From Rubrobacter sp. (GTDB taxonomy: Bacteria > Actinomycetota > Rubrobacteria > Rubrobacterales > Rubrobacteraceae): a stretch of 6,422 nucleotides of DNA. The position numbers were made by a program, and so were the translations under genes. Below, in pieces: positions 1 through 4,851 of the stretch (position 1 is its first letter; each line of letters begins with the position of its first letter). The stretch is from NCBI GenBank assembly GCA_013815575.1, contig JACDFX010000109.1, forward strand, positions 1 through 6,422, written 5' to 3'. The notes beneath the pieces were generated by a model. That model did no database searches. It saw only the letters and a list, made by a program, of their open reading frames with translations, and was not told where the DNA came from.

Positions 1-1401
1 AGCGTAGACCGTCTCGGGGTACTCGGCCGAGAGGCTCTTCACGATCATCTCGGCGAGGCGCTTGGTGGCGCCCATGACGTTAACCGGGTGGACGGCCTTA
101 TCAGTCGAGACGTTGACGAACTTGCTCGCCCCGTAGGCCCCGGCGGCGCGGGCCACGTTGAGGGTACCGAAGACGTTGTTGGTGATGCACTCGGCGGCCT
201 GCAGCTCCATCATCGGGACGTGCTTGTAGGCGGCGGCGTGGAACACCAGATGCGGGCGGAACTTCTCGAAGATAAAGCTCACCCGCTCCGGGTTCGTCAC
301 GTCGCCGACGGAGGTCTCCGTGTCGTAGAAGTCCTCCCGCCGGAGCTCCGCGTTCAGGTAGTAGAGGCCGCTCTCGTCGCGGTCTAGCAGGATGAGCTGG
401 GCCGGACCCAGGCGCGAGATCTGACGACTAAGCTCGCTGCCGATGGAGCCCGCAGCCCCCGTGACGAGCACCCGCTTGCCGTTGACGTAGCTTGAGAGGG
501 CGTCGAGGTCTATGTCCACCGGCTCGCGCCCGAGGAGGTCCTCGATCTGGAGCTCGCGCAGCTTGATGGTCCCCTCGGACAGGAACTCCCCGAGGTCCGG
601 CATCACTTTCACCGTGGCCGAAGCGTGGATGGAGGTGCGCCAGATCAGGTCCATCTCCTCCCGGCTCGCCTGCGGCATTGCGATAATGACCTGGTCTATG
701 CCGTGCTGAGAGATGAGCTCTTCCAGCTCCTCGACGACCCCGAGCACCGAGGCCCCCTCTATGTGCCGGCCGACCTCAGCCTGCGACTCGCTGACGAAGC
801 CAACGACCTGCGTCTCGGCAGCCGAGGTGCGCCAGATGTGCCCGGCAAGCGCCACGCCCGGCTCCCCCGTACCCACGATCACGATCCGGGTCCGCCGGCC
901 CACTTCGCGCAAACTGAGCTCGTAGAAGACCCTCGGATAGAGTCGCACCGCGACGAGCTGCACGTAGGCCAGCACCGAGCCGACCAGAGGCACCGAGAGC
1001 GGGACTGGGTTGTAAGGCGTGATCCCAAACCCGCCAGGCCCCACACAGAACACCGCCAGGAAGAGGCCGCCCGCCGCTATGGCCGTGGCGCTCAACACTT
1101 GCACGCCCTGGTAAATACCCGTGTACCTGAGAATGCTCTTGTAGACGCCGCTCTCGTTCAGGAGCAGCACGAACGCCAGCGCGGAAAACACCGCGAACGG
1201 CCAGAACAGACGCCAAAACTCGGTTTCCACGTCCCCGGAGACACGCACGATGAGCGCAACGGCGAACGACTCGATGACTATGAAGGCGTCCACCAACATG
1301 GCCGCCCCGCGCCTGAACGCGGGCGGCGACCCGTGGAAGACACGCTGCAGCCGGTCCACGGACCCCAGAAGCCGCTCCCCCATCCTTTGAAAAAGCCACA
1401 T
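1..1401 (-). CDS. Membrane CapD/WbpM/PglF-type nucleotide-sugar 4,6-dehydratase, 3' end beyond the window
   Basis: Open frame of 467 codons with no stop, running off the left edge. The N-terminal part has about four hydrophobic segments (near residues 33-53, 65-83, 100-120, 135-155). A first Rossmann-like region follows (RIVIVGTGEPG, from 172), then the linker LLGREPVDID (289-298) typical of this family. The catalytic SDR domain starts with GAAGSIGSE (315-323). Further motifs are HAAAYKHVPMME (388-399) and STDKAVHPVNVMGATKR (432-448). Thr433, Met443 and Lys447 have the spacing of the S/T-M-K active site of large membrane dehydratases, where Met replaces the usual Tyr. Family members convert UDP-GlcNAc to a UDP-4-keto-6-deoxy-HexNAc at the inner membrane. 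Full-length relatives are about 600-650 residues, so roughly 130-180 are missing. The ATG at 1401 follows an in-frame TAG at 1422-1420. No clear ribosome site precedes it; Met7 (1383) is an alternative start. Substrate is inferred. Confidence 0.93.
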   Translation of the reverse strand, partial: MWLFQRMGERLLGSVDRLQRVFHGSPPAFRRGAAMLVDAFIVIESFAVALIVRVSGDVETEFWRLFWPFAVFSALAFVLLLNESGVYKSILRYTGIYQGVQVLSATAIAAGGLFLAVFCVGPGGFGITPYNPVPLSVPLVGSVLAYVQLVAVRLYPRVFYELSLREVGRRTRIVIVGTGEPGVALAGHIWRTSAAETQVVGFVSESQAEVGRHIEGASVLGVVEELEELISQHGIDQVIIAMPQASREEMDLIWRTSIHASATVKVMPDLGEFLSEGTIKLRELQIEDLLGREPVDIDLDALSSYVNGKRVLVTGAAGSIGSELSRQISRLGPAQLILLDRDESGLYYLNAELRREDFYDTETSVGDVTNPERVSFIFEKFRPHLVFHAAAYKHVPMMELQAAECITNNVFGTLNVARAAGAYGASKFVNVSTDKAVHPVNVMGATKRLAEMIVKSLSAEYPETVYA

Positions 1402-1409
1402 AGGGCTGC

Positions 1410-1415
1410 ATTCTA
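1410..1415 (-). promoter_or_regulatory. Possible -10 element for the dehydratase gene, suggesting a leaderless mRNA
   Basis: Reading the minus strand, TAGAAT (four of six positions match TATAAT, including the key TA...T) is followed by 8 nt and then the ATG at 1401. A start of transcription about 7 nt after the -10 would fall at or next to the A of ATG. This fits the lack of a Shine-Dalgarno sequence before this gene. A -35 at 17-bp spacing (TAGCCG, 1438-1433) is poor. Leaderless mRNAs are common in actinobacteria. This is inference from spacing only. Confidence 0.35.
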
Positions 1416-1518
1416 ACTTCTATTGCGCTGCGCGGCTATTTTCCAAGTATCAGGCGAAAGGTTTTTCACCCGATCCGTATACTGCAAACGTCATCTTGCG
1501 GCGATGCTCTTTTCGAGC

Positions 1519-1550
1519 GGCATCGTGGAGAGCCGGCTCTCCACGATGCC
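1519..1550 (-). terminator. Perfect 32-nt palindrome, probable hairpin terminator after the sugar-1-phosphate transferase gene
   Basis: Positions 1519-1534 are the exact reverse complement of 1535-1550, so the RNA can form a 14-bp stem with a CCGG loop. It begins 26 nt past the transferase stop codon (1577) and lies 118 nt upstream of the dehydratase start, the right place to end the upstream transcript. On the minus strand no U-run follows the stem, so it would be a U-poor hairpin of the kind seen in GC-rich actinobacteria. On the plus strand a TTTT run (1558-1561) follows, but no plus-strand gene lies upstream. A protein-binding palindrome or a dispersed repeat is the alternative. Confidence 0.5.
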
Positions 1551-1576
1551 GAGCCGCTTTTCCTGATGCCTGAATC

Positions 1577-2563
1577 CTATCCAACCACCCTCGGCAACGC
1601 CGCGAGTGCGGCGCACAGCGCCAGGGCAAGCATCGCGCCGAACAGCGCCGGGACGCCGCCTCCAGCCACCAGGAGCGCCGCGAGGCCCGCAACGGCGCTT
1701 GCGGCGTAGTAGAGGTTGCTGGTGCGGCGGTGGAGGGCGACGGTCTGGGTTATGCGCTGGTAGATGTGTTCGCGGTGGGCGAGGAAGATGCTCCCTCCCG
1801 CGCCGCTTCGCAGGCGCCGGAAGAGGGTGAAGGACGTGTCGAAGAGGTAGGGGAGAAAGACCAGGGCGCCGGCGACGAAGCCTAGAGGCGTCCAGGACTC
1901 GCCGGGGGGGACGGGGGCGTAGAGGGCGACGGCGGCCAGGGAGAAGCCCAGGAAGTACGCGCCGGAGTCGCCGATAAACATCGAGGCCGGGTTTATATTC
2001 CAGATGAGAAAGCCGGCCGTCGCCCCGATGAGGGCGGGGAGGAACGCGCCGGCTTCGCCTGCCAGCGGGATCAGGAAGAAGGCGTTCACGACGGCCACGC
2101 CGCCGGTAAAGCCGTCTATACCGTCCATAAAGTTGAAGGCGTTGCTGAGGGCCACGATCCAGAAGACCCCCACCGCGAGCACGACGACCCACAAAGCGCC
2201 TGGCGCGGCGGAGAGTATCGGCGGTGGAAAGAAGAGGATGAGGCCGGCGGCGGCGAGCGCCTGGGCCGCCGCCTTCGTGCTGAAGTGGAGGTTCGAGAGG
2301 TCGTCGATCAGGCCGACGGCCCAGATCAGGGCCGCCGCCAGCAGGAGCGGCCACACCCCCTCCGGCCTCAACACCGCGACCCCGACCAGCGTCCCGACGA
2401 AGATGGCGACCCCGCCGAGCCGCGGCGTCGGCACCTCGTGGGAAGATCTCAGGTTCGGCACGTCGAGCAGGCTCCGCCCGACGGCGTACTTGACGAGCAG
2501 CGGCACCAGCGCCCCCGCGACCAGGAACGCCAGACCCCCGGCGACCACCCCCCCGGTCAGCAT
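1577..2563 (-). CDS. WecA/WbpL/TagO-type polyprenyl-phosphate sugar-1-phosphate transferase (glycosyltransferase family 4)
   Basis: A 328-residue polytopic membrane protein with about ten hydrophobic segments, the usual length for the family. It should move a HexNAc-1-phosphate (GlcNAc, FucNAc or QuiNAc) from its UDP-sugar to undecaprenyl phosphate, the first lipid-linked step of glycan assembly. Motifs in order are PNLRSSHEVPTPRLGG (36-51), the Mg-binding Asp pair GLIDD (84-88), NAFNFMDGIDG (141-151), FIGDSG (196-201) and the cytoplasmic HREHIYQR (263-270). The SSH..PTPR segment is closer to WbpL-type enzymes than to MraY. It lies 12 nt after the PIN toxin gene. The toxin stop merges with a G-rich stretch (TAGGGGG, 2578-2572), 8 nt before the ATG, so translation is probably coupled. 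The exact sugar cannot be read from the sequence. Confidence 0.93.
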   Translation of the reverse strand: MLTGGVVAGGLAFLVAGALVPLLVKYAVGRSLLDVPNLRSSHEVPTPRLGGVAIFVGTLVGVAVLRPEGVWPLLLAAALIWAVGLIDDLSNLHFSTKAAAQALAAAGLILFFPPPILSAAPGALWVVVLAVGVFWIVALSNAFNFMDGIDGFTGGVAVVNAFFLIPLAGEAGAFLPALIGATAGFLIWNINPASMFIGDSGAYFLGFSLAAVALYAPVPPGESWTPLGFVAGALVFLPYLFDTSFTLFRRLRSGAGGSIFLAHREHIYQRITQTVALHRRTSNLYYAASAVAGLAALLVAGGGVPALFGAMLALALCAALAALPRVVG

Positions 2564-2575
2564 CCTGACAGCCCC

Positions 2576-2986
2576 CTACAAGAACGGGTTCTCGACACGC
2601 ATCCCCTCGATGATCTGCCCGTGCTGCAGGTCCTCCGTAAATAACCTGTCGGCGCCCGCCTTCAACGCGGCCTCGACGATCAGGGCGTCCCAGAATGAGA
2701 TGGACATCGCCCGGGTGCGTCGGACGGCCCCAAGCACCATCGAGGCGTCCTCGGACAACGTCCTGAAGGTCGAGAAGTAGTCGACCATCTCCTGCGCCTG
2801 CCTCTCCGAGAGCGGGCTGCCCAACCTCCTGGAAACCGAGTAGAACTCGCGCAGTACCTGCACTGAGATCGCGCCGTTGCCCCGTACCAGGTGCGTTTCC
2901 ACCAACTCGCCCGCAGGGCCGGATTTGACTGCTTCATCTCTATCTACTGAGTAGATCAGAATGTTGGTGTCGAAGAACGGAGGCAT
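2576..2986 (-). CDS. vapC: VapC-type PIN-domain ribonuclease toxin
   Basis: A 136-residue single PIN domain, the normal size for VapC. It starts with MPPFFDTNILIYS, which carries the first metal-binding acid, Asp6. The other expected acids are Glu47 (LREFY), Asp100 (SFWDALIVEAA) and Asp119 (LFTEDLQHG). All four are present, so the protein is likely an active Mg-dependent endoribonuclease. VapC toxins cut specific RNAs, often the tRNA anticodon loop or rRNA; the target cannot be told here. The gene follows the antitoxin by 10 nt. The antitoxin stop and the ribosome site overlap (TAGGGAAG, 2999-2992) 5 nt before the ATG. The 5' part is distinctly AT-richer than the neighbours (about 45% GC by hand count at 2941-3000), which suggests horizontal arrival of the module. 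Confidence 0.88.
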   Translation of the reverse strand: MPPFFDTNILIYSVDRDEAVKSGPAGELVETHLVRGNGAISVQVLREFYSVSRRLGSPLSERQAQEMVDYFSTFRTLSEDASMVLGAVRRTRAMSISFWDALIVEAALKAGADRLFTEDLQHGQIIEGMRVENPFL

Positions 2987-2996
2987 GACTACTTCC

Positions 2997-3263
2997 CTAC
3001 AAAGGCCCCTCTGGCCGGTTTCTCATTATCGGCCGGTTGTATATCTCTTCCCGCTTCGGCAACCTCTGGCCACCGCTCCCCATGCCCGAACTCCTGGCGA
3101 GCTCCTGGATCTTGCGCCACGCCTCTAACCGCTCTCGTCGAACACCCGCATAGTCCTCCAGGTAGCCCCGCAACAGCGCGTTCACCGAGGTGCCTTCCTC
3201 CAGGGCCCTGATGCGCGCCCGCTTCACCGTCTCCTCGTCCACCGTGATCGTCAGGTTCGCCAT
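2997..3263 (-). CDS. vapB: VapB-type ribbon-helix-helix antitoxin
   Basis: An 88-residue protein. The N-terminus ANLTITVDEETVKRA forms the beta strand and first helix of a ribbon-helix-helix DNA-binding domain (about residues 2-40; the turn region is EEGTSVNALLRGYLEDYAG). The C-terminal half is polar and Arg/Glu-rich and is the expected toxin-neutralising tail. It is paired with the PIN toxin directly downstream. The ATG at 3263 is chosen over an upstream GTG (3287) because AGGAG lies 5 nt before it and the RHH strand normally starts within a few residues of the N-terminus. The dimer should repress its own operon, probably through the two palindromes at 3280-3307. Family-level assignment is strong; the class within RHH antitoxins is inferred from the partner. 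Confidence 0.85.
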   Translation of the reverse strand: MANLTITVDEETVKRARIRALEEGTSVNALLRGYLEDYAGVRRERLEAWRKIQELARSSGMGSGGQRLPKREEIYNRPIMRNRPEGPL

Positions 3264-3268
3264 GCCAT

Positions 3269-3273
3269 CTCCT
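3269..3273 (-). promoter_or_regulatory. Ribosome binding site that fixes the antitoxin start
   Basis: Minus-strand AGGAG within AAAAAGGAG, 5 nt upstream of the ATG at 3263. The upstream in-frame GTG at 3287 has no comparable site and would add eight residues before the RHH strand. The short start is therefore preferred. Confidence 0.8.
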
Positions 3274-3279
3274 TTTTCG

Positions 3280-3307
3280 TGCCGCACGGCATCAGTGTAG
3301 CACTACA
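3280..3307. promoter_or_regulatory. Twin 12-bp palindromes, probable VapB operator
   Basis: Two perfect 5-2-5 palindromes lie 16 bp apart centre to centre: TGCCGCACGGCA (3280-3291) and TGTAGCACTACA (3296-3307). They share TGnnGCACnnCA. They begin 7 nt upstream of the antitoxin ribosome site, and the second overlaps the SDR gene stop codon. RHH antitoxins commonly bind paired short palindromes cooperatively at their own promoter, so this is the natural operator candidate. It implies a toxin-antitoxin promoter inside the 3' end of the SDR gene; I see no convincing -35/-10 pair there. The repeat structure is seen; the binding role is inferred. Confidence 0.55.
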
Positions 3308-4190
3308 AGATTTTCGGCTTCACCAGACCGACCTCCCGCAGGCGGGCGACCTCCAGGGCCACGCCCCTCTCGAACGGGCGTGGCGCGTAGTCGAGGTCTC
3401 TTCGCGCTTCGTCGTGGGGGTAGGCCTTGTCCTCGCGCAGCCGGAGGACCTGCTCGCTCTTGATGGGGAGCGGGAGCCGGAGTGTCTCGGCGAGGAGCAG
3501 GGCCCTGCGGATGGGCCCGAGCGACAGCCGGACGAGGCGGGGTTCTCTTCCGAGGGCGCGGGCGGCCGTCTCGACCAGCGTCGCGTAGGGGAGCGGTGAG
3601 GCGCCCGGCAGGTCGTAGGAGCGTCCGGCTGCGGCGGGACGGACGAGGGCCTCGTAGACGCCGCGGGCGCAGTCCTCGTGGTAGACGGGCTGCCAGAGGT
3701 TCGTGCCGGGGCCGAAGATCGGGAAGACCGGGGAGCGGTCCAGAAAGCGCAGGAGGCGGTGAACGTTCTTGTCGCGCTCCGAGCCGTAGATCATCGTCGG
3801 CCGGACTATCGTCCAGTCGAGGCCGCTGGCCCGCACGACGCCCTCCATCCTCTTCTTCGGGGCGGAGCGGAACTCGAAAGACGAGTGGGCGCTCGTGCTG
3901 CCGACCACCACGAGCCGTTCGAGGCCCGCGCGGCGAGCCGCCCCCACCACGGAGGGCGCGTACTCTATGCCTGCGACGTGCAGGAGGGCGTCCGCGCCTC
4001 GGAGAGCGCGGCAGAGGGCCTCCTCGTCGGCCGCGTCGCCGCGTAAGATCTCCGCCCCCTCGCCGTCGAGGCGCGAGACGTTGGGGCTATCGGTGCGGAC
4101 CAGGCAGCGCGCCTCGTGCCCCTCTGAGATTAGCAGCTTCAGCAACTCGAAGCCGAGCAGCCCCGTGGCGCCCGTCAGGAGCACCCTCAT
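3303..4190 (-). CDS. Atypical SDR-family NAD(P)-binding epimerase/dehydratase-like protein
   Basis: A 295-residue extended-type SDR protein. The nucleotide-binding loop GATGLLG is at residues 7-13, HVAG at 71-74, the VVVGSTSAHS strand at 94-103, and GLDWTIVRPTMIYG at 123-136. The PVYHEDCARG segment (168-177) is typical of NDUFA9-like and NAD-dependent epimerase-like atypical SDRs. The canonical YxxxK pair is missing: K112 and K113 have Arg108 and Ser109 four residues before them. It may act on a nucleotide sugar, on another small molecule, or have a non-catalytic role; the reaction cannot be assigned. The ATG at 4190 has GAGG 5 nt upstream (within 4196-4200). It lies 48 nt after the lipoprotein gene and 39 nt before the antitoxin gene, so it could head or share the minus-strand transcript. 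Confidence 0.85.
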   Translation of the reverse strand: MRVLLTGATGLLGFELLKLLISEGHEARCLVRTDSPNVSRLDGEGAEILRGDAADEEALCRALRGADALLHVAGIEYAPSVVGAARRAGLERLVVVGSTSAHSSFEFRSAPKKRMEGVVRASGLDWTIVRPTMIYGSERDKNVHRLLRFLDRSPVFPIFGPGTNLWQPVYHEDCARGVYEALVRPAAAGRSYDLPGASPLPYATLVETAARALGREPRLVRLSLGPIRRALLLAETLRLPLPIKSEQVLRLREDKAYPHDEARRDLDYAPRPFERGVALEVARLREVGLVKPKIL

Positions 4191-4238
4191 CTTAACCTCT
4201 GCGCTCGTCGCCGGGTGCGGGGCGGGCCTCTCCGTTTC

Positions 4239-4709
4239 CTAGTTGGTCTTCTCGCCCTCTTCAGAAGGCTCCCGCCTCTGGACCTCGAAGAGTTCCACGT
4301 TGACGGCCCGGCCTGGACCCTTATCGCGGTCGACGTACTCGATCTTCGCCTGCTGGCCTTCCGTAATGTCACCGATCTCGGCCTTCTCGCCGCCGAACGT
4401 GATGTCGGTCCTCTTGTTGACTTTGAAAGCCAGCTGCTTTTTGCCCCGGACCTCCGCGGCCAGCTTCACGGATATCTTCCTCTTGTCCTCCTCGACAGTC
4501 TGGATCGTGCCGAGCGCTATCTTCTTGTCTGACTCTTCTACCTTGGACGCCCCGCCCCCCTGTTCGGCATCCTTGCCTGCCTGTTGTTTTTCCTCCCCGC
4601 CGTTCCCCGACTGGTCTCCCCCGCCGCATCCGGCAACCAGCCCGGTGAGGAGGACGGACAGCATTAACAGGGCGAGAAGAGGCCTCACCGAGTTTTCTCC
4701 TGAACGCAT
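4239..4709 (-). CDS. Small secreted lipoprotein with a beta-rich DUF5666-like domain
   Basis: A 156-residue protein. The signal peptide has Arg9 followed by a hydrophobic core (about 10-27) and a lipobox LVAGC with the lipidated Cys28. A low-complexity linker rich in Gly, Gln, Glu and Lys (about 29-60) follows. The folded part begins at IALGTIQTVEEDKRKISVKL and has the alternating pattern of a small beta-barrel domain seen in bacterial periplasmic proteins of unknown role. The match to DUF5666 is from pattern only. The protein should be anchored to the outer face of the cytoplasmic membrane. Its function is unknown; neither catalytic nor metal-binding residues stand out. AAGGAG (4720-4715) sits 5 nt before the ATG, which supports this start. 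It is the first minus-strand gene left of the divergent region. Confidence 0.8.
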   Translation of the reverse strand: MRSGENSVRPLLALLMLSVLLTGLVAGCGGGDQSGNGGEEKQQAGKDAEQGGGASKVEESDKKIALGTIQTVEEDKRKISVKLAAEVRGKKQLAFKVNKRTDITFGGEKAEIGDITEGQQAKIEYVDRDKGPGRAVNVELFEVQRREPSEEGEKTN

Positions 4710-4722
4710 CGAATCTCCTTAG

Positions 4723-4751
4723 CCTGTAGAAAACGGGGACTGCCGTGCCAA
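4723..4751 (-). promoter_or_regulatory. Weak candidate promoter for the lipoprotein gene
   Basis: On the minus strand TTGGCA (4751-4746, five of six matches to TTGACA) is followed after exactly 17 nt by TACAGG (4728-4723, three of six matches to TATAAT). The problem is distance: transcription would begin near 4717, inside the ribosome site at 4720-4715. Either the start lies slightly upstream or this is not the real promoter. Confidence 0.25.
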
Positions 4752-4787
4752 ACTATCAGAGAGGGTGAGAGGTTATCAACCGCGGCG

Positions 4788-4814
4788 TCGGGTGGCGAAC
4801 CGACGGGTTCCCGA
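4788..4814. repeat. Imperfect inverted repeat in the divergent intergenic region
   Basis: Inner arms AACC (4798-4801) and GGTT (4806-4809) enclose GACG. Outer arms TCGGG (4788-4792) and CCCGA (4810-4814) extend the stem, with a 5-nt bulge on the left side. It lies 38-64 nt upstream of the glycosyltransferase GTG. It could be a leader hairpin or a regulator site; nothing else in the 142-nt gap (4710-4851) was recognised apart from the ribosome sites and the weak promoter candidate. Confidence 0.3.
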
Positions 4815-4838
4815 TTAAGGTGGCGTAGCCGTCTTACG

Positions 4839-4844
4839 AGGAGG
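4839..4844 (+). promoter_or_regulatory. Strong ribosome binding site that supports a GTG start
   Basis: AGGAGG, a perfect Shine-Dalgarno core, lies 7 nt upstream of the GTG at 4852. No ATG near the 5' end of this frame has such a site, so the glycosyltransferase is called from GTG. Confidence 0.8.
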
Positions 4845-4851
4845 TCGAAGG

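Noticed and set aside
776..1411. 211-codon minus-strand frame starting at ATG 1411, upstream of the dehydratase start
   Set aside because: It is a different frame from the dehydratase (offset 10 nt) and its translation is Arg/Ala/Gly-rich without family motifs. The overlapping frame from 1401 carries all conserved motifs.
625..1416. 263-codon plus-strand open frame across the dehydratase gene
   Set aside because: The protein is low-complexity, rich in Arg, His, Pro and Asp, with no known motif. It is the antisense of the dehydratase, whose domains are clear, and is a typical high-GC shadow frame.
1491..2354. 287-codon minus-strand frame overlapping the transferase gene
   Set aside because: Same strand but a different frame from the transferase; Arg/Pro/Gly-rich without membrane segments, while the other frame has every family motif.
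2004..2780. 258-codon plus-strand open frame opposite the transferase and toxin genes
   Set aside because: The product is Ser/Thr/Pro/Ala-rich with no motif and it spans the junction of two well-supported minus-strand genes.
3013..3038. Direct repeat GGCCGGTT at 3013-3020 and 3031-3038
   Set aside because: Lies within the antitoxin coding region and reflects a repeated Asn-Arg-Pro in the C-terminal tail; too short to suggest an att site or insertion scar.
3264..3287. Upstream GTG start for the antitoxin (adds eight residues)
   Set aside because: No ribosome site before it, it lies inside the first palindrome, and AGGAG at 3269-3273 is ideally spaced for the ATG at 3263.
3482..4195. 237-codon plus-strand frame opposite the SDR gene
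   Set aside because: Almost entirely Arg, Gly, Ser and Pro; the shadow of a GC-rich gene on the other strand.
4793..4821. Possible plus-strand promoter for the glycosyltransferase (TGGCGA, 17 nt, TAAGGT)
   Set aside because: Only three of six matches in each box, no better than chance in this region.
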